Source: Ulvibacter litoralis
GTDB taxonomy: Bacteria; Bacteroidota; Bacteroidia; Flavobacteriales; Flavobacteriaceae
Reading direction: 5' to 3'
DNA length: 64,000 nt
Assembly: GCF_900102055.1 (NCBI RefSeq)
Contig: NZ_FNBA01000006.1
Span: 62,001-126,000, forward strand
Part shown: piece by piece, positions 17,737 to 26,147 of the stretch
How positions within the stretch are numbered: the stretch's first letter is position 1
How the letters are laid out: every line of letters begins with the position of its first letter
The notes under the pieces: generated by a model
Told to the model about the DNA's origin: nothing
Database searches by the model: none
What the model saw: only the letters and a program-made list of their open reading frames with translations
Translations under genes and position numbers: made by a program

Positions 17737-17802
17737 GGAAAAACCCTTTTTATAATACCGTTATACACCTCTTGTAGAGTCTCTTAGTAAGTTACATCTT
17801 TG
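17737..17802 (+). promoter_or_regulatory. Promoter region of small RNA copy 4
   Basis: Upstream box GGAAAAACCC (17737-17746), TTG at 17772-17774, 20 nt spacer, CATCTTTG (17795-17802). Confidence 0.6.
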
Positions 17803-17806
17803 TATA

Positions 17807-17951
17807 GCTAATTAATTGGGGAGTTAATAAAGCAAATAGTTAAAGCGGTGTTGTAAAAAGACACCAAACAAAAAAATGAACTAACTAACCAAGTTCTTAA
17901 CTATTTGAAATAGCCAAGAAACCCTATCGATTTTTTTCGATAGGGTTTCTT
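17807..17951 (+). ncRNA. Tandem small RNA, copy 4 (divergent, longer)
   Basis: The core (17805-17833) lacks one T in the left arm and one A in the right arm, so the basal stem shrinks from GCTT/AAGC to GCT/AGC but still pairs. The hairpin at 17847-17865 (GGTGTT/GACACC) has no T run, so transcription probably continues to the strong terminator at 17916-17951, giving about 145 nt. It may be a degenerating copy or one with a different 3' half. Confidence 0.6.
17916..17951. terminator. Strong terminator at the end of the small RNA array
   Basis: Perfect 15-bp stem (AAGAAACCCTATCGA and its complement) with a 6-nt T loop. It works in principle on both strands and closes the array before the DUF1801 gene. 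Confidence 0.85.
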
Positions 17952-17972
17952 ATTTGTAGTATCTTAGTTTTC

Positions 17973-18335
17973 GTGAATCCTGCAGAACAATACATATTAA
18001 ATCAGTCAGAACCCTATAGGTCTGTATTGCTGCATCTTCAAGTTGTGATTAAAAGTGTGGTTCCTACTGCGGAGTTACTTTATAAATATCGAATACCATT
18101 TTATTATATTGAAGGAAAGCAGCCGTTCTGTTATTTGAATGTTACAAAAGGCTATGTAGATCTTTGCTTTTGGCATGGGACACACTTAACACAACACACT
18201 TCAGCATTGGTTTCAGAAGGTAGAAAGCATATGAAATCACTCCGTTACAAATCCCTTTCAGAAATAGATGAAACTATTTTGATAGCGGTTTTAACAGAAG
18301 CCTATTCCGTAAAAGATAAAAAATACTATAAGTGA
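17973..18335 (+). CDS. DUF1801 family protein (YdhG-like)
   Basis: The protein has 120 residues and matches the small YdhG/DUF1801 fold: a helical start (AEQYILNQSEPYRSVLLHLQ), the block YKYRIPFYYIEGKQPFCYLN and CFWHGTHL. Relatives are cytoplasmic, and one (Bacillus FrdX-like/YdhG group) has been linked to iron binding; no activity is established for this type. It starts with GTG at 17973, 21 bp after the array terminator. Its last 10 bases overlap kdsA, which runs the opposite way. Confidence 0.75.
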   Translation: MNPAEQYILNQSEPYRSVLLHLQVVIKSVVPTAELLYKYRIPFYYIEGKQPFCYLNVTKGYVDLCFWHGTHLTQHTSALVSEGRKHMKSLRYKSLSEIDETILIAVLTEAYSVKDKKYYK

Positions 18336-19144
18336 TTTATTGTTGTTCGGATGGCAACTAAATCTGTTAGTAGTTTTTCTAATAAATGAAGGTCAAGCAT
18401 ATTGGCGCCATCACTTTTTGCGTTCGCAGGGTCAAAATGCGTTTCTATAAAAATTCCGTCTGCTCCAGTTGCAATTCCGGCACGCGCAATGGTGCTTATC
18501 ATTTCTGGACGCCCGCCAGTTACACCAATTGTTTGGTTGGGTTGTTGTAAACTATGAGTTACGTCTAAAATTACTGGCGCATATTGTTTCATGGTAGGAA
18601 TACCGCGAAAATCGACAATCATATCTTGGTAGCCAAACATGGTTCCACGATCGGTTATGGCTACTTGGGTGTTTCCAGAATCGGTTACCTTTTTAACGGC
18701 GTGTTGCATGCTTTCAGGACTCATAAATTGCCCTTTTTTAAGGTTTACCACTTTTCCTGTGTTTGCGGCGGCTACCACTAAGTCGGTTTGACGCACTAAA
18801 AATGCAGGTATTTGCAATACATCTACATATTTTGCGGCTAATGCAGCATCACTTACTTCGTGAATGTCGGTAACGGTGGGAACATCGAAGGTGTCGGAAA
18901 CTTTTTTTAGAATTTGTAATGCTTTTTCGTCACCAATTCCGGTGAAACTATCAATACGGCTTCGATTTGCCTTTTTAAAACTTCCTTTAAAAATAAATGG
19001 AATTTTTAAACGATTGGTAATGGCTACAATTTTTTCGGCAATAAGCATTGCCATATCTTCTCCTTCTATAGCACAAGGGCCAGCAAGTAGAAAGAAATTG
19101 TTTGCATCTGTATGTTTTATCTTCGGAATTAAATCAAGTTTCAT
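18326..19144 (-). CDS. kdsA: 3-deoxy-8-phosphooctulonate synthase (KDO-8-P synthase)
   Basis: The protein has 272 residues, the usual length. It condenses phosphoenolpyruvate with arabinose-5-phosphate for the KDO of lipopolysaccharide. Motifs seen: FLLAGPCAIEG, FKGSFKKANRS, TDIHE, LQIPAFLVRQTDL, NLKKGQFMSPE, FDVTHS-like LDVTHSLQQP, and a C-terminal FIETHFDPANAKSDGANML. A cytoplasmic TIM barrel. The -7-like motif TATCTTTA (19170-19163, minus) lies about 20 bp upstream. Confidence 0.96.
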   Translation of the reverse strand: MKLDLIPKIKHTDANNFFLLAGPCAIEGEDMAMLIAEKIVAITNRLKIPFIFKGSFKKANRSRIDSFTGIGDEKALQILKKVSDTFDVPTVTDIHEVSDAALAAKYVDVLQIPAFLVRQTDLVVAAANTGKVVNLKKGQFMSPESMQHAVKKVTDSGNTQVAITDRGTMFGYQDMIVDFRGIPTMKQYAPVILDVTHSLQQPNQTIGVTGGRPEMISTIARAGIATGADGIFIETHFDPANAKSDGANMLDLHLLEKLLTDLVAIRTTINHL

Positions 19145-19162
19145 AGCTACGTTTTAAGGCTG

Positions 19163-19170
19163 TAAAGATA
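19163..19170 (-). promoter_or_regulatory. -7-like promoter of kdsA
   Basis: Minus-strand TATCTTTA, seven of eight consensus bases. Start near 19156, leader about 12 nt. Confidence 0.35.
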
Positions 19171-19219
19171 GTTAAAAAGAAGGCACAACTAAACCTTCAT
19201 AGCTATGAATGATTTTTGC

Positions 19220-20605
19220 TTATTGCTTCACGATTTTCTGAGTTTCGGAAGTACCATCTATTCCTATAATATGGACAGTATAAATTCCCGAAGCAAAAGC
19301 ACTTACGTCTATCGTTTCTGTATGGCTATAGGTGTTTATTTTTTGCCCCAGACTGGTGTAAAGTTCGATTGTCTCAACTTCGGTGTTGGAAAGTATCGTG
19401 ATTTTAGTTTGCGTAGGATTTGGAAATAGTACAAATGTGTTTTCTAGGTTTTCAGAAATACCAGCCACTCCTAGGTTTTCGTACCAAGCAACTTTATTAT
19501 CTCCTATTGAGCTAGAAACAACATCTAAAAGACCGTCTCCATTAAAATCTGCCGTATCGTAATATCTTAAGAAATCAACTTCTGTAGTGATGGTTCGTTC
19601 GGTTGTATATGTTCCAAGTCCATCAGAATTTTCAACCCAATACAACCTATTTGTAAAATTATTGCCAGTGAGTATGTCATTATCTCCATCTGCATCAATA
19701 TCGACAAATTTACCAGATACAGGTAGTGATTGAATTGAGCTAAAATTACCTTGTTGATCTATATTTTCAAGCCAATAATCAAAAGTACCTGTGTCGTCAT
19801 TATGTGTTGAAATTACAATATCATTTTTTTGGTCTGTATTAATGTCTACAGATTGAATGTTTACAATACTGGTCCAATCTGATAAAAGAAACTGGAATTG
19901 ATATAATTCAGTTTCATCATCAAAAACAGCATTCCCTAAATTTTTAAGCCAAACTAATTTAGCAGCACTACTAGTCGTTTCATTGGAGGTTAAAATGTCT
20001 AGATCCCCATCATTGTCAAGGTCTACTAGTAAAGGAGGGAATATTTCAATTTGATTTTCGAGGATTGTATTTGCAGGGCCAAAATTGGCCAATCCATCCA
20101 GATTTTCATACCATACTAGCCTATCGACAGTAGTATTGGTATATGTTACGATTAAATCTAAATCTTGATCGTTATCAATATCTGAAGCGCTCACACTAGA
20201 AATAAAATCGGCTTGATTCTCTAAAATTACTGTTCTTGGACCAAAAGAGCCAGATCCGTCAAGATTTTCAATCCAAGAAATGGTTCTTGGATTATTTTCT
20301 TGAAATAAGAGATCATTATCGCCATCGGAATCTAGATCTACAAAGTGTATAGATGTATAAAAGGCAGAAGTAATATCGATATAAATCTCTGGTCCAAAAT
20401 TTCCAGTACCATCTAAGTTACGATGCCAAAGCAACTCATAATCATCTAAAGTAGCTTTTAAAACATCGATATATCCATCGTTGTCAATATCTAAAGGAAT
20501 GCTGTAGTAAGCTTTATCTGTAGAGCTTATTATTTGCTGTGGCCCAAATTGAGCGTAAGCTGATATACAAAACAAGGATGTAATAAGGAGTAGCGTTGTT
20601 TTCAT
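19220..20605 (-). CDS. Secreted VCBS/FG-GAP repeat protein with T9SS sorting domain
   Basis: The protein has 461 residues from ATG 20605, chosen because a clean signal peptide (MKTTLLLITSLFCISAYAQ) begins there; a longer frame adds 13 unlikely residues. It carries about seven repeats of the VCBS/FG-GAP type, each with D(I/L)D(N/G/S)DGD(L/N)D calcium-binding-like loops (about 40-370), forming a beta-propeller. A Por secretion tail follows (about 390-461, LFPNPTQTKITI). It is probably surface-bound or released. Partner or ligand unknown. Confidence 0.88.
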   Translation of the reverse strand: MKTTLLLITSLFCISAYAQFGPQQIISSTDKAYYSIPLDIDNDGYIDVLKATLDDYELLWHRNLDGTGNFGPEIYIDITSAFYTSIHFVDLDSDGDNDLLFQENNPRTISWIENLDGSGSFGPRTVILENQADFISSVSASDIDNDQDLDLIVTYTNTTVDRLVWYENLDGLANFGPANTILENQIEIFPPLLVDLDNDGDLDILTSNETTSSAAKLVWLKNLGNAVFDDETELYQFQFLLSDWTSIVNIQSVDINTDQKNDIVISTHNDDTGTFDYWLENIDQQGNFSSIQSLPVSGKFVDIDADGDNDILTGNNFTNRLYWVENSDGLGTYTTERTITTEVDFLRYYDTADFNGDGLLDVVSSSIGDNKVAWYENLGVAGISENLENTFVLFPNPTQTKITILSNTEVETIELYTSLGQKINTYSHTETIDVSAFASGIYTVHIIGIDGTSETQKIVKQ

Positions 20606-20755
20606 GAGTGTTTGTGTTAAAAAGGATTGCTGAGGGGCAAGCAAAAGCCTAGATTCGTTCTACATGATTAATAGTGTGTTAAATGTATAAAAAATAAGCT
20701 GTTAAAACAAACAGTTTTCATGGTTTTAATGATGTACAGCAGATGATTAGCAGCT

Positions 20756-20877
20756 GCGTTAAGGATAGCAGCGGCATCCTCTCCTTTGCTCTTTGTTGGG
20801 AGTAAAGGAGAGATATAGCGAATAGCCTGACCCTTTGAAGTTTTGAGGCACGAAGAGCGTAAAAGGGTAACGCCCAA
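20756..20877 (-). repeat. Interspersed intergenic repeat, copy 2
   Basis: Read on the minus strand it begins GGGCGTTACCC, contains AGGGTCAGGCT and CGCTATATCTC, then GATGCCGCTGCTATCC and TTAACGC. The block order is the same as at 5951-6041 and 50152-50266. Short open frames across it are not genes. Confidence 0.8.
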
Positions 20878-20920
20878 AATTTTAATACAAAATAGACTCT
20901 AGAATTCAATTAAATAACAC

Positions 20921-20928
20921 TACTTTTG
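20921..20928 (+). promoter_or_regulatory. -7 promoter element of typA (TACTTTTG)
   Basis: Exact consensus match. Start near 20935 gives an 85-nt leader. No -33 TTG at the right distance was seen. Confidence 0.5.
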
Positions 20929-21019
20929 CACCCGCGAACTAAAAGGTCTCTAAAAACGGTGATGATATGCTGTTTAAAAAATTGACAATGAGCAAGTTCC
21001 GTTTAAAAACAATTACATT

Positions 21020-22813
21020 ATGAATATCAAAAACATCGCTATTATTGCCCACGTTGACCACGGTAAGACAACCTTGGTGGATAAGATTATGCATCACTGT
21101 AGTTTGTTTCGTGAAAACGAGCATACAGGTGACCTTATTCTTGACAACAATGATTTAGAGCGCGAAAGAGGAATTACAATTACATCTAAAAATGTATCTG
21201 TAGTTTACAAAGGAACTAAAATTAATATTATCGATACTCCTGGTCACGCCGATTTTGGTGGTGAAGTAGAGCGTGTATTGAACATGGCAGATGGTGTTTT
21301 GTTGTTGGTGGATGCTTTTGAAGGACCAATGCCACAAACACGTTTCGTATTGCAAAAGGCAATCGATTTAGGATTGAAGCCTTGTGTGGTTGTAAATAAA
21401 GTAGATAAAGAAAACTGTACTCCAGATGAGGTGCACGAATCTGTATTCGATTTGATGTTCGAATTAGGTGCTGAAGAGTGGCAATTAGATTTTCCTACGG
21501 TATATGGTTCTGCAAAGAACAACTGGATGAGTGATGATTGGAAAAAGGAAACCACAAATATTGAGCCTTTATTAGATATGGTATTGGAGCACATTCCATC
21601 GCCAAAAATTGAAGAAGGAACCCCTCAGTTGTTAATTACATCGTTAGATTTCTCTTCATTTACAGGTCGTATCGCTATTGGGCGTTTACAACGTGGTGAG
21701 TTGAAAGAAAACATGCAAGTTGCGTTGGTAAAACGTGATGGAACTGTTGTAAAATCAAAAATTAAAGAGGTACATACGTTTGAAGGATTGGGACGTAGAA
21801 AAGTGGAGTCTGTGCAAGCAGGTGATATTTGTGCGTTGGTAGGAATTGAAGGCTTTGAAATTGGAGACACTGTTTCTGATCTTGAAAATCCTGAAGCTCT
21901 TAAAACAATTGCAATTGATGAGCCTACGATGAGTATGTTGTTTACAATTAACGATTCTCCTTTCTTCGGAAAAGATGGAAAGTTTGTAACCTCTCGTCAT
22001 ATTAAAGATCGTTTAGAACGTGAGTTAGAGAAAAACTTAGCATTGCGTTTACATCCTACAGATAGTGCCGATAAGTTTATGGTATTTGGTCGTGGTGTAT
22101 TGCACTTGTCAGTTTTAATTGAAACAATGCGTCGTGAAGGATACGAACTTCAAATTGGTCAGCCACAAGTAATCATCAAGGAAATTGATGGTGTTAAATG
22201 TGAGCCAGTTGAAGAAATGACAATCGATTTGCCAGAAACGGTAAGTGGTACTGCTATTAACATGGTAACCATCAGAAAAGGTGAAATGTTGAGCATGGAA
22301 GGAAAAGGAGAGCGTATGATTTGTAAGTTCCACATTCCTTCTCGTGGAATTATCGGGATGCGTAACCAATTGTTAACAGCTACAGCTGGTGAAGCAATTA
22401 TGACCCATAGATTTTTAGAGTACCAACCTTTAAAAGGAGGTATTCCTGAAAGACAAAACGGAAGTTTAGTTTCTATGGAGAATGGTTCTGCAATTCCTTA
22501 TTCTATCGATAAATTACAAGATAGAGGTCGTTTCTTCGTAAATCCGAATGAGGATATCTACGAAGGACAAGTAGTAGGTGAAAATTCACGTCAGGATGAT
22601 ATGACTGTGAATATCACGAAAACGAAAAAGATGAGTAACGTACGTTCGTCTGGAGCAGATGATAAAGCGAAAATTATTCCAGCGATTAAATTCTCTTTGG
22701 AAGAAGCTTTAGAATACATCCAAAAAGATGAGTATGTTGAAGTAACTCCTAATCACTTACGTATTCGTAAAATTTACTTGAAGGAAACTGATAGAAAAAG
22801 ATACAAACTGTAA
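21020..22813 (+). CDS. typA: Ribosome-associated GTPase TypA/BipA
   Basis: The protein has 597 residues, the normal length. It is a translational GTPase of the EF-G type that helps 50S assembly and stress or cold adaptation. G motifs: [31 protein letters not shown] and NKVDKE. Domains II, III and V and the BipA-specific C-terminal domain follow (about 480-597, QDRGRFFVNPNEDIYEGQVVGE). The gene stands alone between its own promoter and a terminator. Confidence 0.97.
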   Translation: MNIKNIAIIAHVDHGKTTLVDKIMHHCSLFRENEHTGDLILDNNDLERERGITITSKNVSVVYKGTKINIIDTPGHADFGGEVERVLNMADGVLLLVDAFEGPMPQTRFVLQKAIDLGLKPCVVVNKVDKENCTPDEVHESVFDLMFELGAEEWQLDFPTVYGSAKNNWMSDDWKKETTNIEPLLDMVLEHIPSPKIEEGTPQLLITSLDFSSFTGRIAIGRLQRGELKENMQVALVKRDGTVVKSKIKEVHTFEGLGRRKVESVQAGDICALVGIEGFEIGDTVSDLENPEALKTIAIDEPTMSMLFTINDSPFFGKDGKFVTSRHIKDRLERELEKNLALRLHPTDSADKFMVFGRGVLHLSVLIETMRREGYELQIGQPQVIIKEIDGVKCEPVEEMTIDLPETVSGTAINMVTIRKGEMLSMEGKGERMICKFHIPSRGIIGMRNQLLTATAGEAIMTHRFLEYQPLKGGIPERQNGSLVSMENGSAIPYSIDKLQDRGRFFVNPNEDIYEGQVVGENSRQDDMTVNITKTKKMSNVRSSGADDKAKIIPAIKFSLEEALEYIQKDEYVEVTPNHLRIRKIYLKETDRKRYKL

Positions 22814-22831
22814 GTATTGATATACCAATTT

Positions 22832-22861
22832 AAAAATCCCGCTAATTGCGGGATTTTTTTT
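22832..22861 (+). terminator. Terminator of typA
   Basis: Stem AAATCCCGC/GCGGGATTT with a 5-nt loop, then T residues. Confidence 0.88.
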
Positions 22862-23020
22862 GCCTTTTTTCTAAAAATTAAGAGGTGGTTTTTTTAGTTT
22901 TGTTTTATAGGATTGTAAATGCATTAATATTATTTAGTTTTAACGTACTAAAACGCTCCTTTTTTAGTTAATTTGTGCGCGGTTGCTTATACTTAGCAAT
23001 CTTGTTTAAACGACTTTGTT

Positions 23021-23227
23021 ATGAATTTTTTATATTTTGATCCAGGATTAGGCGCTATGATTGTACAAGCCGTTGTTGCCGCCGCCGCCGGAGTATTACT
23101 TTTTTCAAAAGGAGTAATGTATAAGGTGAAAATGTTTTTTGGTTTGGTGAAAGAAAAAGAAGACAATTACGATTCTATCGATATTGAAGAGGAAGATTCT
23201 GATGCAGATGACAAAGAAAGCAAATAG
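23021..23227 (+). CDS. Small membrane protein with FDPGLGAMIVQ motif
   Basis: The protein has 68 residues. A conserved-looking start (FDPGLGAMIVQAVVAAAAG) leads into one membrane helix (about 11-30), then a basic stretch and a very acidic tail (IEEEDSDADDKESK). Its stop lies inside the start region of the methyltransferase gene, so the two are translationally coupled. Small proteins of this DPGxGxMIxQ kind often lie beside surface-glycan genes; the function is not known. Confidence 0.7.
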   Translation: MNFLYFDPGLGAMIVQAVVAAAAGVLLFSKGVMYKVKMFFGLVKEKEDNYDSIDIEEEDSDADDKESK

Positions 23228-24596
23228 TACACATGAAGCCTCTTTTCGAGATCCTTCAGGTTATATTTTTCACGATAATGGCATCTTACGAAGAGTCATT
23301 CATCCAATCTATTTTCCGCAGTATTCAAAACTAAAAGAAAGTGGCTTTTTTAAAACCCTTATTTCTAAAGGACTCTTAATTTCTCATGAAGAGACGTCGG
23401 CTTCCGAAGAAAAAATAATAATTACTCCAGAGAAAATTCCTTTCATTACGAATCCCTACGAATGGAGTTTTGATCAGTTTAAACATGCAGCACTTCATAC
23501 TTTAAAGATTCAGAAGTTTGCGTTGTCTAAAGGTTTTATTCTGAAAGACGCATCGGCTTACAATGTTACTTTTCATAAAGGAGCACCAATTTTTATCGAT
23601 ACCTTATCTTTCGATTTTTATGAAGAAAACACTCCTTGGAGGGCGTATAAGCAGTTTATAACGCATTTTTTCGGACCATTGGTGTTAGTGAAGTACCACG
23701 GAACAGAAGTGTTTAAAATGCTGCAAACACATATTGATGGGATTCCTGTTTCTTTGATTGCTTCTATGTTGCCTTCAAAAACGAAGTTGAGTTCTACATT
23801 GTATACCAATATCCATTTATTGGCAAAAATGGAGAGTAAACATAGTGAAGATTATAAAGCTGAAACGAAAGTCGCAAAATTATCATTAAAAGCTCAAAAC
23901 AATATTATTGATAGTTTGTATGATTACATTAAAAATTTGACCCTAAAAGAAGATTCTGAATGGGGAAATTATTATACAAAAACCAATTATGAAGCTGCAG
24001 CTTTTGAAGCAAAGAAAGCACTAATTAAAGAGTGGATTTCACCATTAAAGCCTCAAAAACTAATTGATGTAGGTGGCAATGACGGTACGTTTGCTAGAGC
24101 TATTTTAGATCAAGTACCCCAAGTGATAGTAACTGATATTGATAACAAAGCTGTAGGATTAAATTACCTCCAATCACGAAAAAATAAAGAAACAAATATG
24201 TTGCCTTTTGTGTGCGATGTATTGCAACCTGCTCCTGGAATAGGGTTTAATAATACAGAAAGAACTTCATTGATTGAAAGACTGCATGAGTTTGAGCCAG
24301 ATGTTACCATGGCACTCGCTTTAATTCATCATATTACGTTATCGGGGAATGTTCCTTTTGAGAAATCGGCAGCGTTTTTTGCGAAATTTTCCAATCAGTT
24401 AATTATCGAGTTTCCTACGAGAGAAGATTCTTGGGTAGAATCATTACTCGTTAGAAAACGGGAGTTTATAAACCATTTCGATTTTTATAATGAAGTTAAT
24501 TTTGAAGCTGGATATAAAAAATATTTTAGTCTTGAAAAAAAGAGCATTATCTCTGGGACGAAACGAATACTGTATTTGTTTAAGAATATATCGTAA
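23208..24596 (+). CDS. Class I SAM-dependent methyltransferase in glycan cluster
   Basis: The protein has 462 residues from ATG 23208 (ATG 23202 and TTG 23184 are alternatives), overlapping the preceding gene by 20 bp. The SAM-binding block is LIDVGGNDGTFARAIL (about residue 280), with TDID and a late LALIHHITL. The N-terminal half (RDPSGYIFHDNGILRRVIHP...DTLSFDFYEENTPW) is a conserved extension of unknown role. It probably methylates a sugar or lipid-linked glycan; the substrate is an inference from the neighbourhood. Confidence 0.75.
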   Translation: MTKKANSTHEASFRDPSGYIFHDNGILRRVIHPIYFPQYSKLKESGFFKTLISKGLLISHEETSASEEKIIITPEKIPFITNPYEWSFDQFKHAALHTLKIQKFALSKGFILKDASAYNVTFHKGAPIFIDTLSFDFYEENTPWRAYKQFITHFFGPLVLVKYHGTEVFKMLQTHIDGIPVSLIASMLPSKTKLSSTLYTNIHLLAKMESKHSEDYKAETKVAKLSLKAQNNIIDSLYDYIKNLTLKEDSEWGNYYTKTNYEAAAFEAKKALIKEWISPLKPQKLIDVGGNDGTFARAILDQVPQVIVTDIDNKAVGLNYLQSRKNKETNMLPFVCDVLQPAPGIGFNNTERTSLIERLHEFEPDVTMALALIHHITLSGNVPFEKSAAFFAKFSNQLIIEFPTREDSWVESLLVRKREFINHFDFYNEVNFEAGYKKYFSLEKKSIISGTKRILYLFKNIS

Positions 24597-24663
24597 ATGC
24601 GTAAGTTTACATTGAGAATAATTTTAATTATTTTCAATTGCATCTATAAAATCTAAGCTTCAT

Positions 24664-26133
24664 TTGAAATCAATTGTAACAGCCTTATTTAATTCTAAGT
24701 ATAGTTATTGGGTTCTCCCTTTTTTTATTGGGTTGTATCCCTTCTTGTTTTACTATTCAAACAATTTTGCGTCTATCAACTCAGCTTCTCATCTGCTTTA
24801 TTTTCTGGGTTATTTCTTCGGAATTCCCTACCTCGTGTTTGGAGTTTTACAACTTCTTTTTACAATAAGCAATACACTACGGCAGTATAAAACTCATGTT
24901 ATTTTTGTTACGATTATAATGTGTGTCTGTACGTTAATGTCTTATGCTAGTTATCTTACCTATAAAAAGAAAGCGCTTGTTGTAATTTTAGTGGTGAGTA
25001 TATTACTTTCATTAAAACTACATCAACAGTATAAAAAACTAATTGTACTAGTATTGTTGATGACAATTTTGCCCATTTTAAAAAATGGAGTGCATTTATA
25101 CGATCAATTTAAAAATGCAGAATGGCTAACTGCTCCAGAAGATATTGGAACCGTAACGTTTAAAAAATCGCCTAATGTCTATTTGATTCAACCCGACGGT
25201 TATGTAGGACCTCAGATGATGAAAAGCGATCTTTACAATCACACTACAGATTTATATGATTGGCTGGAAACAAATAGTTTTAAAGTGTATGATAACTTTA
25301 GAAGTAATTACCCAGCAAGTTTGGCCTCCAATTCGTCTATGTTCGCGATGAAACATCACTACTTTGGCGGGAGTTTAATAAATACTATTGAAGTGCCGAG
25401 AGCAAGAGATATGATAGTAGGAGAGAGTCCGGTAACTAACGTATTTAAAAGGAATGGATATTCTAATTACTTTGTGGTGCAAGACGAGTATTTTCAGCAA
25501 AATAAAGGAGAAGAAGGTTATGATTATTATAATATAGAGCAGTCTGAGATTCCTAGTTTTTGTAATGGGAATATGGTGAAAAAAGTGGTTTTTGAAGATT
25601 TGAAAAAGGCGATGAAGGTCGATGATTTAAATAAGCCAAAATTCTTTTTTGTTGAAAAATTATTACCGCACCACGTACATTTTTATGCTCCAAGCGATAG
25701 AGTGGCTGCAGAAAGAAAAGAGTATCTTGAAAAAATTGATGAAGTTTCAGAATGGCTTAAAGTAACAGTTTCTTATATTCAAAAAGAAGATCCCACTGCC
25801 ATCATTATTATTCTAGCAGATCATGGTGGTTGGGTTGGAATTGAGAATTATAATGAAATGTTTAGCACTCAAGATGAAGCTAAAATTGCTTCAATATATT
25901 CAGCAATTGCAGCCATAAAATGGAACGGTCATTTAAATGAAGGATACGATACAGAGTTAAAATCGAATGTAAATTTATTTAGAGTCTTGTTTTCGGTCTT
26001 AAGTGAAAACAAGAGTTACCTTGAAAACCTAGAAGATAATTCTAGTTATAATTTGAGCATCGGAAATCCGTTATACAATCAGGTTGTCAAGGTGATTGAT
26101 GATAGCGGTGCGAAAGTGTACGAAAAACAATAA
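24664..26133 (+). CDS. Membrane-bound sulfatase/phosphotransferase-like protein
   Basis: The protein has 489 residues and starts with TTG at 24664. About four to five membrane helices fill residues 15-150. An alkaline-phosphatase-like domain follows with NVYLIQPDGYVGPQMM, FVEKLLPHHVHF and IIILADHGGW (metal-binding DHG). The normal catalytic Cys/Ser/Thr context is not clearly present after QPDGY, so the activity is uncertain. It may transfer or remove a phosphoryl or sulfuryl group on a surface glycan. Same strand and spacing as the neighbours suggest one operon from 23021 to 29512. Confidence 0.65.
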   Translation: MKSIVTALFNSKYSYWVLPFFIGLYPFLFYYSNNFASINSASHLLYFLGYFFGIPYLVFGVLQLLFTISNTLRQYKTHVIFVTIIMCVCTLMSYASYLTYKKKALVVILVVSILLSLKLHQQYKKLIVLVLLMTILPILKNGVHLYDQFKNAEWLTAPEDIGTVTFKKSPNVYLIQPDGYVGPQMMKSDLYNHTTDLYDWLETNSFKVYDNFRSNYPASLASNSSMFAMKHHYFGGSLINTIEVPRARDMIVGESPVTNVFKRNGYSNYFVVQDEYFQQNKGEEGYDYYNIEQSEIPSFCNGNMVKKVVFEDLKKAMKVDDLNKPKFFFVEKLLPHHVHFYAPSDRVAAERKEYLEKIDEVSEWLKVTVSYIQKEDPTAIIIILADHGGWVGIENYNEMFSTQDEAKIASIYSAIAAIKWNGHLNEGYDTELKSNVNLFRVLFSVLSENKSYLENLEDNSSYNLSIGNPLYNQVVKVIDDSGAKVYEKQ

Positions 26134-26147
26134 AAACAAACGATACG

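Larger units (their letters stand above)
20606..21019. other. Divergent intergenic region of about 410 bp
   Basis: It separates the VCBS-protein gene (minus) from typA (plus). It holds the interspersed repeat copy 2 (20756-20877) and the typA promoter at 20921-20928. No further gene is supported. Confidence 0.6.

Noticed and set aside
17205-17951. CRISPR-like array
   Set aside because: Units are about 170-180 bp, conserved parts include promoters and terminators, there are no short unique spacers and no cas genes.
20668-20909. Two short minus-strand frames before typA
   Set aside because: Both read through the interspersed repeat; their similarity to the frame at 5951 is at DNA-repeat level.
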